Of a stretch of DNA of 64,000 bases, positions 33,297-41,893 are shown piece by piece. Positions within the stretch are counted from its first letter, which is position 1. The number at the start of each line of letters is the position of its first letter. The DNA is from Actinomadura oligospora ATCC 43269 (lineage in GTDB: Bacteria; Actinomycetota; Actinomycetes; Streptosporangiales; Streptosporangiaceae). The notes beneath the pieces were generated by a model. The model was not told the DNA's origin. It did no database searches and saw only the letters and a list, made by a program, of their open reading frames with translations. The position numbers and the translations under genes are program-made. The stretch lies in assembly GCF_000518265.1 (NCBI RefSeq), contig NZ_JADG01000010.1, positions 248,001 to 312,000 on the forward strand, in the 5' to 3' direction.

Positions 33297-35153
33297 TCAG
33301 AAGACGGGGGTGCCGTTGCGGGTGAGCTTCCAGTTCACGGTGTGGAAGGCGTCGGGGTCGATGGCGCCGGACGCGGACGCGTGGGCGACGATGGCCTCGC
33401 GGATGGCGACCTGGGCGTTGTAGACCACCGGCGCGGTGCTGATGTGGGGGAAGCCGCCGCCGCCGGACTGGCGGTAGTTGTTGACCGCCACGACGAACTT
33501 CTGGTCCGCGGCGATCGGCGCGCCCTTGTAGGTCAGGTTGGCGATCCGCGAACCGGGGTCCTTGGAGATGTCGACGTCGTAGTCGACGCCCGCGAACTGG
33601 TCGTAGTTGTAGTCGGGACGGCCCGCCTCGTTGGTCCACGAGGCGGGGTCGACGGGCGCGTCCGGGGCGGTCTTCTTGAAGTACCGCGCCGAGTACTCCA
33701 GGTAGTCCTTGATCTGGGCGCCGGTCAGGACGCTGCCCAGCAGGGTGTTGTCGTAGATGTAGAGCCCGGCGATGTCCCTGATGGTGACCTGCCCGGCGGG
33801 GAAGGTCGCGGCCCGGCTGAAGGGGGCGGCGATCGACAGCACCGGCAGCGACGCGTGCTCCGTCCCGGCGATCGCCTCGGTGACCTTCGCGGTCTGGACG
33901 AGCTGGACGTAGTCGAGGATCGCGGTGTCCTTCCAGCAGGACTCGGCCGCCGACAGCGCCTGGGTGGAGGTCGCCACCTTCTGGTTGACGTAGCCGACGA
34001 CGGCGTCGTGCTGCTTCCTGACCAGGCGGGCGATCGCCGGGTCCTCCTGGACGGTGTTGGTGTTCACCGTCGTCGCGGACTTCCCGGTGACCGTCCAGCG
34101 GCCCTTGTCGCGGGTGAGGGTGAGGTCGAAGACCGACAGCCGCTCGCCCCAGCACTTGGGTTCGCTCATCACGACGCTCTGGCCGGTGGTCTTGTTCGTC
34201 ACGTACCGCACGGGGATGTCGAGGTGGGCGTGCCCGAACAGGATCGCGTCGATGCCGGGGACCTGCTCGGCCACCATCGCCGAGGCGTTCTCCACCGGGA
34301 GGTCGGTGCCGTAGGACGACAGTCCGCTGTCCCCGGCGTGGGCGCTGACGATCACGACGTCCGCCCCCTGGGCGCGCATGACCGGCACCCAGCGCTTGGC
34401 GGTCTCGACCAGGTCGAGGAACTCCAGCTTGCCGGAGACGTTGGCCTTGTCCCAGATCGCGACGCCGGGGTTGGTGAGGCCCAGCAGCCCGACCTTGACC
34501 GGCGGGTGGCCGTCCACGTGCATCCGCTTGATGACGAAGGGATGGAACGCCGGACGGGTCGTCCCCGCGTGGACGGCGTTGGCGGCGAGCGCCGGCGCGT
34601 CCATCTGGCCGATCCACTTCTCCAGCAGCGGCAGCCCGTAGTTGAACTCGTGGTTGCCGAGCGCCACGGCGTCGTAGCCGATGGCGTTCATCAGCCGCGC
34701 CATCGGGTGGACGTCGCCGGTCTTGGTGATGGGCTCGACGGTGGCGTAGTAGTAGCCGAGCGGGGTGCCCTGGATGGTGTCGCCCGCGTCGAACAGCAGC
34801 GTGTGGTCGCGTCCGCGCTCGGCGCGGATCTTCTCCACCAGGCTCGACACCCGCGCGAGGCCGACGACGTTCCCGGCGCTGTCGGCGTACGCCGCGTCGG
34901 TGTAGTAGTCCCAGTTGACCGCGTGGCTGTGCAGGTCGGACGTCCCCATCACGGTGATGGTGACCGACTTGTCCTTGCCGGGCGCCGCGGCCTGCGCGGT
35001 CCCCGGCCAGCCCGCCAGCGCCAGCGCCCCGGCGGCCGTCAGCCCGCCGAGGACCTTCCTGCGGCTCACACCGGACGACTGCTCCGCGTCGTCCGGTACA
35101 CGGCACGAACACCAGCGCGGCGTCGGACCGGACATGTTCCCCGCATCAACCAT
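33297..35153 (-). CDS. Tat-secreted 5'-nucleotidase / 2',3'-cyclic phosphodiesterase
   Basis: A 618-aa exported enzyme. The signal has a twin-arginine motif (SRRKVLGGL) after a ~28-residue N-region and cleaves near AQAAAPG. The metallophosphatase domain shows GTSDLHSHAVNW, LFDAGDTIQGTPLG, ALGNHEFNYG and VVIVSAHAGDSG, with the dimetal-binding Asp/His/Asn residues. The C-terminal nucleotidase domain includes FVVAVNNYRQSGGGGFPH. It should release phosphate and nucleosides from extracellular nucleotides. GAAGGA lies ~9 nt before the ATG at 35153. It is probably phosphate- or purine-scavenging; no regulator is adjacent. Confidence 0.93.
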   Translation of the reverse strand: MVDAGNMSGPTPRWCSCRVPDDAEQSSGVSRRKVLGGLTAAGALALAGWPGTAQAAAPGKDKSVTITVMGTSDLHSHAVNWDYYTDAAYADSAGNVVGLARVSSLVEKIRAERGRDHTLLFDAGDTIQGTPLGYYYATVEPITKTGDVHPMARLMNAIGYDAVALGNHEFNYGLPLLEKWIGQMDAPALAANAVHAGTTRPAFHPFVIKRMHVDGHPPVKVGLLGLTNPGVAIWDKANVSGKLEFLDLVETAKRWVPVMRAQGADVVIVSAHAGDSGLSSYGTDLPVENASAMVAEQVPGIDAILFGHAHLDIPVRYVTNKTTGQSVVMSEPKCWGERLSVFDLTLTRDKGRWTVTGKSATTVNTNTVQEDPAIARLVRKQHDAVVGYVNQKVATSTQALSAAESCWKDTAILDYVQLVQTAKVTEAIAGTEHASLPVLSIAAPFSRAATFPAGQVTIRDIAGLYIYDNTLLGSVLTGAQIKDYLEYSARYFKKTAPDAPVDPASWTNEAGRPDYNYDQFAGVDYDVDISKDPGSRIANLTYKGAPIAADQKFVVAVNNYRQSGGGGFPHISTAPVVYNAQVAIREAIVAHASASGAIDPDAFHTVNWKLTRNGTPVF

Positions 35154-35613
35154 GCTTCACATTCCTTCTCTCTGAGGGCAAGGCGACACGATAGCCGTCC
35201 GGGATCCGGCGACAACCTGGCGGTATCCCGCAATCTTCGCCCCCGCGCGTTGGCACACCTTGTCCCGCGTCGGGCGCCCTGCGACCGGCGTCCCGGGGAC
35301 GGACGCCCGCCGCCGGGACGCGAGCTCGACCCGCCGTCCCGGGACCGCCCCACGCGCCGGGACCCGTCCGCGCGGACAGGCTGCCTCAATTCGTCCGTCC
35401 GCCGTCGAATTTCCTTCGCGAGGTCAATTTCAATGGCCCGAGTGATCGTCGGCAAAGGTGGAGGAGCGAAGAATTCGCCGCTGAATTGAAGGCGAGAGTT
35501 GGCCGGAGAAGGTCAGTTAAAGCCCGAATGGTTTCCAGGGGGTTGAAGTTGTGTCACAGTGATCCTCATTCGGCTGTTGCCGAATGTCATTGGTGTGCGA
35601 GGGGAGCTGTCGC
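35154..35613. other. 460-bp divergent region without a supported gene
   Basis: This region separates the nucleotidase and the M28 peptidase and has unusually A/T-rich patches (35440-35590). Near the right end lies the dyad TCGGC-N4-GCCGA (35571-35584). The promoters of both secreted enzymes should be here. No small gene was found. Confidence 0.5.
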
Positions 35614-37299
35614 ATGTCACGTCGACATCGTTGGTCGTCGCGTCCATTCATGGTGCTGGGGGCGGGGGCCGCGCTCGTCGCGGCGCTCGCCACCGCGCCC
35701 GCCGGGGCCGCGCCCTCGGCCGCGGACGCCGGCCAGGGGCCGAGCCCCGCCGGATGCGCCAACCGGGTCAACGACACGGCGCGCAAACTGGTCGAGTGCG
35801 TCCGGACCGAGGACCTGTGGCGCCACATGCAGGCGTTCCAGTCGATCGCCGACGCCAACCCCGGCCCGGACGGGCACGCGTCGCGCAACTCCGGCGAACC
35901 GGGGTACAAGGCGTCCGTCGACTATGTCGCCAAGCTGATGCGCCAGGCCGGGTACGACGTCACGATCCAGAAGTACAAGTTCTTCTACTTCGCCTACGTC
36001 GGGGTGCCGACGTTCCGCGAGGTGTCGCCGACGCCGCACGACTACACCGTCGTCAGCGACTGGAACCCTGGTCAGAGCACCGGGACGGCCTCGGCGGCCC
36101 TCCAGCCCGCAGGCGGCATCGTCCTCCCGCCGACCCCGACGCCCAGCTCGTCCAGCGGGTGCAAGGCGTCCGACTTCAGCGGCTTCACGGCCGGACGCGT
36201 CGCGCTCGTCCAGCGCGGCGGGTGCAACTACGGCGTCAAGGTCCTGAACGCGCAGGCCGCCGGCGCCTCCGGCGTCGTCATCTTCAACGAGGGCAACCCG
36301 GGCCGGACCGGCGTGATCGCCGGCAGCCTCTCGGACGCCGACGGCAACCGGATCGTCCCGACCATCCCGGTGTCGTTCACCTCGTTCGCGTCCGGCAGCG
36401 ACCTGCTCTCCCAGTACAGGCAGAACCCGGCGTCGCCGCCGGTGATGAACCTCGACATCCAGGCGAAGGTCGACCCCGAGGCCGACGACTACAACGTCAT
36501 CGCCGACTCCAAGGGCGGCGACCCGAACCACGTCGTGGTCGTGGACGCCCACCTCGACGCGATCTACGGCGCCGGGATGCTCGACAACGCGTCCGGCTCC
36601 GCGACGATCCTCAACGTCGCCCAGCTGATGCGCAAGGTCACGCCGCGCAACAAGCTGCGCTTCATCTGGTTCGGCGGTGAGGAACTGGGCGAGCTCGGTT
36701 CGTCGTACTACGTCAACAACCTCAGCCCCAGCGAGCTGGGCAAGATCGGCTACGACCTGGACGCGGACGTGACCGCGACACCGAACTACGTCGTCGGCGT
36801 CCTCGATCCGGCCGGGGTGGACCTGTTCACCCGCGTCGTCTCGACACAGTTCCCGCCGCAGGTCTACGAGCCTTCGAAGGTCGCCCGGGACGTGGGGATC
36901 GACTACTTCAACTCCATCGGGAAGAAACAGATCCTGTTCTCCCCGATCGGAACCGACGCCGAACAGTTCAACCTGGCCGGGGTCCCCGCGAGCGGCGTCC
37001 TGACCGGGCAGGACTGCTGCAAGCTCCAGTCGGACGTCGACCTGTTCGGCGGAACCCTCGGCAACTTCGAGGGGAAGGTCCCGAGCGACGACGGCGGCTG
37101 CGTCGACAACCCGTTCCGCTGGTGCGACAACCTCTCCAACAACGACCCGAAGGTCCTGACCTTCATGTCCAAGGGGTTCGCGAGCATGGTGGTCGACATG
37201 GCCTTCGACACCAAGGTGCTGGGCGCGGCGACCAATCCACGCGTCCGCCCCCTGGCCCCGAAGGCCCATCCGGCCAGCCGAGGCGCACCCGCACGCTGA
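35614..37299 (+). CDS. Secreted M28 metallopeptidase with PA domain
   Basis: A 561-aa exported aminopeptidase-like enzyme. The ATG at 35614 (MSRRHRWSSRP) follows GAGGGGAGC. The signal peptide cleaves near AGAAPS (~34). The inserted PA domain contains GRVALVQRGGCNYGVKVLNAQ and GVVIFNEGN. The peptidase core has VVDAHLDAIYGAGMLDNASG (zinc ligands His and Asp), FIWFGGEELGELGSSYY (catalytic and zinc Glu), LDADV and FSPIGTDAEQFNLAG; the last ligand region has TDAEQF where SDHxxF is usual, so the His ligand appears replaced. Activity should be tested. A related, broken M28 gene is at 38304-39751. Confidence 0.9.
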   Translation: MSRRHRWSSRPFMVLGAGAALVAALATAPAGAAPSAADAGQGPSPAGCANRVNDTARKLVECVRTEDLWRHMQAFQSIADANPGPDGHASRNSGEPGYKASVDYVAKLMRQAGYDVTIQKYKFFYFAYVGVPTFREVSPTPHDYTVVSDWNPGQSTGTASAALQPAGGIVLPPTPTPSSSSGCKASDFSGFTAGRVALVQRGGCNYGVKVLNAQAAGASGVVIFNEGNPGRTGVIAGSLSDADGNRIVPTIPVSFTSFASGSDLLSQYRQNPASPPVMNLDIQAKVDPEADDYNVIADSKGGDPNHVVVVDAHLDAIYGAGMLDNASGSATILNVAQLMRKVTPRNKLRFIWFGGEELGELGSSYYVNNLSPSELGKIGYDLDADVTATPNYVVGVLDPAGVDLFTRVVSTQFPPQVYEPSKVARDVGIDYFNSIGKKQILFSPIGTDAEQFNLAGVPASGVLTGQDCCKLQSDVDLFGGTLGNFEGKVPSDDGGCVDNPFRWCDNLSNNDPKVLTFMSKGFASMVVDMAFDTKVLGAATNPRVRPLAPKAHPASRGAPAR

Positions 37300-37335
37300 C
37301 CTGCGAACTCTCGAACCTCATTCCTCAGACGGAGT

Positions 37336-37367
37336 CGGCCCCGGCAGCTTCATCGCTGCCGGGGCCG
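37336..37367. terminator. Bidirectional hairpin terminator
   Basis: CGGCCCCGGCAGC (37336-37348) pairs perfectly over 13 bp with 37355-37367 across a 6-nt loop. It lies between the convergent M28 peptidase and small secreted protein genes. Confidence 0.85.
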
Positions 37368-37454
37368 TCCCGCTTCTGGCCTTGCTGACCTGCGCGCCGG
37401 AGGAGCGTTCCCCTGCCGGCCTACGGCACGCGCGTCAGCGTCCGTTCAGGCCGT

Positions 37455-37877
37455 TCACTTGACGTGGACCACAACCGAGCTGGTCTTGTAGGTGTGGTTC
37501 CAGTGGTGGTGGCGGTCCCTGGACTGGACGACGCCACGGAAGGTGTAGGCGCCCTTCTTCGTTCCGAAGCGGTACCCGAGGGTGTAGACCTGCGCCTTGT
37601 CCTTGCGGCTCCAGTGGCTTTGGGTCGTGCACTTCACGGTCGTGAACTTCGCCTTGCCGGCCGAGCGCTGGAGGCAGAAGCGCAGGCCGCTGAGGTGCTC
37701 CCCGGCCGAGTCCGAGGCCGCCGCCATCTGGAACGCGACCGCGCCGCGGGGGTGGACGGTCTTGTGTCCCGCCGTCAGGGTGAAGCTTTCCTTCGCCGAG
37801 GCCGCCCCGGCCGTGCCCAGCGTGACCGTCCCGGCGGTCGCGAGGACGCCCGCGGTGAGGATGAGCTTGCGTCGCAT
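37455..37877 (-). CDS. Small secreted basic protein
   Basis: A 140-aa protein counted from the ATG at 37877, with AGGAG ~6 nt upstream. The signal peptide has core LILTAGVLATAGTVTLGTAG and an ASA cleavage near residue 28. The mature ~110 residues look like a beta-sandwich (FTLTAGHKTVHPRGAVAF, YRFGTKKGAYTFRGVV), with a cysteine pair (RFCLQRS, VKCTTQ) and a His cluster (RDRHHHWNH). A perfect CRP-type palindrome lies 74-93 bp upstream. The function is unknown. Confidence 0.75.
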   Translation of the reverse strand: MRRKLILTAGVLATAGTVTLGTAGAASAKESFTLTAGHKTVHPRGAVAFQMAAASDSAGEHLSGLRFCLQRSAGKAKFTTVKCTTQSHWSRKDKAQVYTLGYRFGTKKGAYTFRGVVQSRDRHHHWNHTYKTSSVVVHVK

Positions 37878-37950
37878 CAGCAACTCCTGTCTCGTTTCTT
37901 GGTGGACGAGACGTTAGATGCCACGCTTACGCAAGAGGTTAAACATCAAT

Positions 37951-37970
37951 CATGTGACGTGTGTCACATG
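37951..37970. promoter_or_regulatory. CRP/FNR-type palindrome
   Basis: TGTGA-N6-TCACA occurs exactly at 37953-37968, within the perfect 8-bp-arm palindrome CATGTGAC-GTGT-GTCACATG. This equals the classical cAMP-receptor-protein consensus, which actinobacterial Crp proteins also recognise. It lies upstream of the leftward secreted-protein gene. Confidence 0.6.
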
Positions 37971-38013
37971 TCAGCCGGCCATTTTCGGAGGGCGTGATCG
38001 AGGCCCGTGACCG

Positions 38014-38038
38014 GTCCATATCAACGTCACGTATGGAC
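38014..38038. promoter_or_regulatory. GTCCATA inverted repeat
   Basis: GTCCATA (38014-38020) and its inverse TATGGAC (38032-38038) flank an 11-bp centre, which is the geometry of a dimeric regulator site. AACGT(C/T)ACG motifs occur at 38023 and 38047. The 426-bp gene-free stretch 37878-38303 holds this, the CRP-like site and a terminator hairpin, but no gene was found. Confidence 0.4.
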
Positions 38039-38242
38039 ACTGAAAACGTTACGCTAACCTGCGCCTGAAGGAACCTCGCGCCGGTCGGCGAACATGCGGG
38101 CGCTGGAGAATTCGACATCCCCTCGAAGCTTCCTCCGCGCGACGGTGTGTACCGAATGCGCGTGCCTCGCAGTGGCCATTCCTATATCGGTCAATCAGTG
38201 AATTCGAAGCGGACGATCGGTGCCGCGAGTGGTGGACGGCGA

Positions 38243-38283
38243 CGGCGGCGCGTGCACGGAGGGGTTCCGTGCGCGCGCCGCCG
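38243..38283 (-). terminator. Long hairpin downstream of the broken M28 gene
   Basis: The 18-nt arm 38243-38260 pairs with 38266-38283 with a single mismatch and a 5-nt loop. It lies 20 bp beyond the leftward stop at 38304. Confidence 0.75.
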
Positions 38284-38303
38284 TCGTTGGGTGGGCGTGG
38301 TGG

Positions 38304-39751
38304 TCAGGGGGTCTGGGGGACGGTGATGGTGGGGGTGGTGGCCGCCCAGCCGACGGCGTAGGCGAAGGCGCGGCTGTGGCGGTCGAGGGCGAGCGGGTTG
38401 ATGTTGGCGGTGGTGTCGCAGGGCTGGTGGTAGCAGGGGTCGTAGGCCTGGCCGGCGATGCCGCCGAACCGGGCGGCCTGGTCAGCGGTCTTGGCTCCGA
38501 CCGAGCCTCCGAACATGCCGCCGACCGGGATCCCGGCCTTCATGAACGGCTCGTGGTCCGAGCCGACCGCGGTGGTGGGGGCCAGCTCGTACGGCAGGTG
38601 GCGCTGGGTGAAGTAGGCGTCGAACGGGACCGAGGTCGCTCCGGGGCCGTTCATGACGAAGCTGACGAAGTTGGGCGCGCCGATCATCTCGGCGTTGAGG
38701 TACAGCAGGATGGACTGCTTCTGCGCGGGGGTGAGCTGGTCGACGTAGTAGTCCGACCCCACGTCCACCAGTTCCTCGGCGCCCCACCAGATGAACCGCA
38801 CGCGGTTGGTGGCGGTGTGCTGCATCGGCGCGAGCTTGAGCGCGGTCTGCAGGAGGGCGGCCGCGGTGGAGCCGTTGTCGTTGATGCCGGGGCCCTCGCC
38901 CACGCTGTCGAGATGGCCGCCGGCGATCACCACACGGTCCTTGTCGCCGCTCGTCGTCTCGGCGATCAGGTTGTTGGTGACGCCGGAGACGGTCCGTCCG
39001 CGCCAGTCGAGGTTGAGGGTGAGCGGACCGGACGCGGCCTGGGCCCGAAGCCAGTCGGCCCTGCTGCTGCGAGATGGAGGCCAGCGGGATCGGCGGCGGC
39101 GCGGCCCCGAACCAGTGCAGCCGCCAGACGTCCTGCGGGGTCGTGGTGGGGATGTAGAGCAGCACGGCGCGCGCTCCCGCGCCGGCGGCGACGTTGAGCT
39201 GCTGGCCGTGGCCACAGGACGCGCGGCCGAGGAGGACGACGGCGTCGCGGACGTCCAGGCCGTCGTAGTCCGCGGCCTGGCAGCCGGACGCCGGGCCGAT
39301 GACGAGCCGTGTGGAGACGCCGCCCTCAGGGAGCGGCGGCGACTGGTCCAGCAGGAGGGTGCGCAGCGAGGTGGCGGGGGACTGCACGTCGGTCCGCTCG
39401 GCCTGGACGTCGAAACGGCTGTAGGGGACCGGCTGCTTGGTCGGGTGGTAGCCGGCGGCGGTGAGCGCCGCATCACGTAGTCCTCGGACGCGGTGACCCC
39501 CCGGGTGCCGACCGCGCGGTTGCCGTTGTTGGCGTCGGCGATGCGCTGGAAGGCGTCCAGGTGCCGGGTGACGGCGTCGCCCGTCACCGCGGTGGCCAGC
39601 CGGTCGGCGAGGCCGCCGCGTGAGGGGGTGGCCGAGGCGCTCGGGCCGACAGGGCGATCACGCTCGCGAGCGCCACGGGGGCGTCGAGCGCGGCGGATCG
39701 GAGGAGGCGGCTCGGCAGTGGGCGGCGGGTGCGGCTCTTCGGGGATGACAT
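38304..39751 (-). pseudogene. M28 aminopeptidase with three frameshifts
   Basis: The start at 39751 (MSSPKSRTRR) has GGAGAG upstream and a signal-like segment. Reading leftward, one base appears lost near 39645 (after VIALSARA), one more near 39476 (after TASEDYV), and one is gained in the CCC run at 39059-39061 (between ASISQQQ and ADWLRAQ). Joining the frames gives a near-complete secreted M28 peptidase with VVIAGGHLDSVGEGPGINDN, FIWWGAEELVDVGSDYY, LNAEMIG and VGSDHEPFMKAGIP, so all zinc-ligand regions are intact in the 3' part. It is either a young pseudogene or shows sequencing errors. Confidence 0.8.
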
Positions 39752-39845
39752 GGGTGCTCTCCGAGAGGTGTGGTCGGGCGCGGACAAGGTGGGTGCGGGC
39801 GTGCGGGTGTGCTCCGTCCGATCTGGCGGACGGGTGTGCGGGCGC

Positions 39846-40388
39846 TCAGTGAGGTGGACGGGCGAGGGGAGGGGACGGGGTGAAGGTCACGGGGAGCTCG
39901 GCGAGGCCGCGCAGGGACGAGGTGCGCCATTCCAGTCGTTCGGCGGGCTTGGCCAGAGCCAGGTCCGGGAGGCGGCGGAGGGTGGTGCCGATGGCCACCT
40001 CGGCCTCGAGGCGGGCGAGCGCGGCCCCGAGGCAGAAGTGGATGCCGTGTCCGAACCCGACGTGCGGCGCCTCGCCGCGCCGGACGTCGAACCGGTGCGG
40101 GTCGGTGAACCGGGCGGGGGCCCGGTTGGCGGCGGCCAGCGAGGTGACGACGAGGTCCCCCCGGCGGACGCGCGTGCCCGCGAGGTCGAGGTCGGTGGTC
40201 GCGAAGCGGGCCAGTCCCGTGCCGATCGGCCCGGTGTGGCGGATCAGCTCCTCGACGGCGGACGGCAGAAGCGCGGCGTCGGCGCGCAGGACGGCGAGCT
40301 GCCCGGGGTGGAGCAGCAACGTCATGACGCCCATGCCGACGAGGTTGACGGTGGTCTCGTGACCGGCCAGGACGAGCAGGATCGCCAT
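39846..40388 (-). pseudogene. Cytochrome P450, C-terminal part only
   Basis: The frame covers ~180 residues of a bacterial P450 (normally ~400). It has the I-helix AILLVLAGHETTVNLVG, the ExxR motif VEELIRH, the PERF-like region PHRFDVRRG and the heme-binding loop GFGHGIHFCLGAALARLE. Everything before the I-helix is missing. Upstream of Met (40388) the frame enters a 19-bp tandem repeat and then sequence belonging to an MFS transporter. It cannot make a functional P450. Confidence 0.85.
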
Positions 40389-40395
40389 GCCAGAG

Positions 40396-40450
40396 ACGAA
40401 ACGCGTGGGCAGGTACGAAACGCGTGGACAGAGACGAAACGCGTGGACAG
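40396..40450. repeat. Three 19-bp tandem repeats at a gene-fusion junction
   Basis: ACGAAACGCGTGG(G/A)CAG starts at 40396, 40415 and 40434, a strict 19-bp period with one substitution in the core. The array lies exactly between the truncated P450 and the MFS remnant, so it marks the deletion junction or arose during it. Confidence 0.8.
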
Positions 40451-41457
40451 GGGCGTCGTGCGCCGGGTGCGGGGGAGGCCCCGGGTGGTGAGGAAAGCCG
40501 CGATCACGCCGGTCACCGAGGCCGCGAACACGACCAGGTGCAGCGGGACGAACTCGGCGACGGCCCCCGACAACGCGAACCCCGTCCCCTGCCAGAACAT
40601 CAGCCCGGCGGTCTGGAGACCGAGCGCGCGGGCGCGCAGCGGTTCCGGGGCGCTGGCCAGGAGCAACCGGTCCAGCCCGAGGTGCTGGGCCCCGCCGATC
40701 CCCGACACCACCAGGACGACCAGAGTGACGAGCAGGCCAGGGCGCGTCACGTACACCAGCAGCGGCACGAACATCACCGTGGTGAGCACCGGCACCAGCC
40801 TCACCTGCAGAGCCGCGCTGCCGAGCCACGTCATCAGCACCTCGCCGAGCACGAACCCCGCGGGCAGCGCGCCCATGAGAATCCCGGTCTGGACCTTCCC
40901 CACGTGGAGCTCGTGCGCGTACGGGATCACCAGCGCCTCGGGCGCGCTCGCCAGCATCGGCAGTATCCAGCCGATGACCAGGATCTGGCCGACCGGCCGG
41001 AACCTCATGACCTCCCCGAGCCCCGACAGCGAGTCCCGCAGCAGGGGCGGACGGGCGCCGGTGTCGGGGCGGCGCTCCCTGGTCCCCAGCCGCAGCACGA
41101 CCGCCGAGCCCGCGAAGCACGCCGCGTTCAGCAGCAGCGCGCCGCTCGGGGAGATGACCGTGAGCAGCGCGCACCGCCGATCGCGAAGCCTCCGATCTGC
41201 GCGCCCTGGGTGAAGACGCGCAGCAGGCTCCGCCCCGGCGCGTAGGCCGCCTCGGGCAGCGCGTCCGCGATCGTGGCCGCCCGCGTGCTCGCGAAGACCG
41301 GCGCGATGAGTCCCAGGACGAACGCCAGCACCGTCAGGGCCAGCTCGGCGACCACCGTGCCCAGCATCGAGATCACGAACGACCCGAAGATCGCGCGGAA
41401 CTCCCCGACGGCCAACGCGTCCCGGTAACGACTCTGCTGAACCGACGCCACAGTCAT
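40451..41457 (-). pseudogene. MFS transporter, deleted and frameshifted
   Basis: The start at 41457 (MTVASVQQSRYRDAL) leads into FRAIFGSFVISMLGTVVAELALTVL, which jumps directly to AFVLGLIAPVFASTRAATIADAL; about two membrane helices normally lie between. Near 41174 the frame changes (from GGFAIGGA to LLTVISPSGALLLNAACFAGS). The second half (GWILPMLASAPEALVIPYAHEL, VLVVSGIGGAQHLGLDRLLL) is intact in the new frame. The C-terminus runs into the 19-bp repeats. It was originally a 12-TM drug-exporter-like protein. Confidence 0.8.
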
Positions 41458-41893
41458 GACATGAACGTCGCACGCGACCCCGATCAAGGCCAACGATTCG
41501 TCCCACGACGAATCAGCCCGAGGACACCGCGACGGGGGGTCTTCCATTCGGCAGGATCTGCTGTGCCGCCCCTTCGGAATTCGCCACGAGTGCCCGTTGA
41601 CGGATGACCGGCGTCCATGACATTCCCGGTGGCCTGATGGCCGACGGCGGAGCCGTCACCGGCTTCGCCCGCGACGGTTGGGGTAATTTGCCCTGATATA
41701 TGGCGAACAGTGGCAATTGTTTGCAGGCGTCCGGAGTGAAGTGTCCGCTTCTCGCGGAAAGGTGAGGGAAATGCTCCCTTGTTTCGTCTGGCGTTTGTCC
41801 GCGAGATGCTCCGGGAAGCATGGACGTGGTCGATCCGCCGGTCGTTCCGGGCGGTGCCGGAAGGCTCGAATTCACAGGACGAGGTTGCTTGCC
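41458..41893. other. 436-bp promoter region of the MNIO locus
   Basis: No gene was found. It is locally A/T-richer (TAATTTG...TGATATATGG around 41684-41703), which may include the promoter of the cysteine-rich protein gene. Spacing of recognisable hexamers is not ideal, so I do not assign a -35/-10 pair. Confidence 0.4.

Noticed and set aside
38220..39197. Long rightward open frame antisense to the M28 peptidase
   Set aside because: Its translation is Gly/Arg/Val-rich low-complexity sequence, typical of the complement of a GC-rich gene; the leftward strand carries clear M28 motifs.
39846..41174. A single 442-aa leftward frame joining P450 and upstream sequence
   Set aside because: Only the last ~180 residues are P450; the upstream part is Arg/Ala/Pro-rich, the wrong frame of the MFS gene, so it is not a real fusion enzyme.
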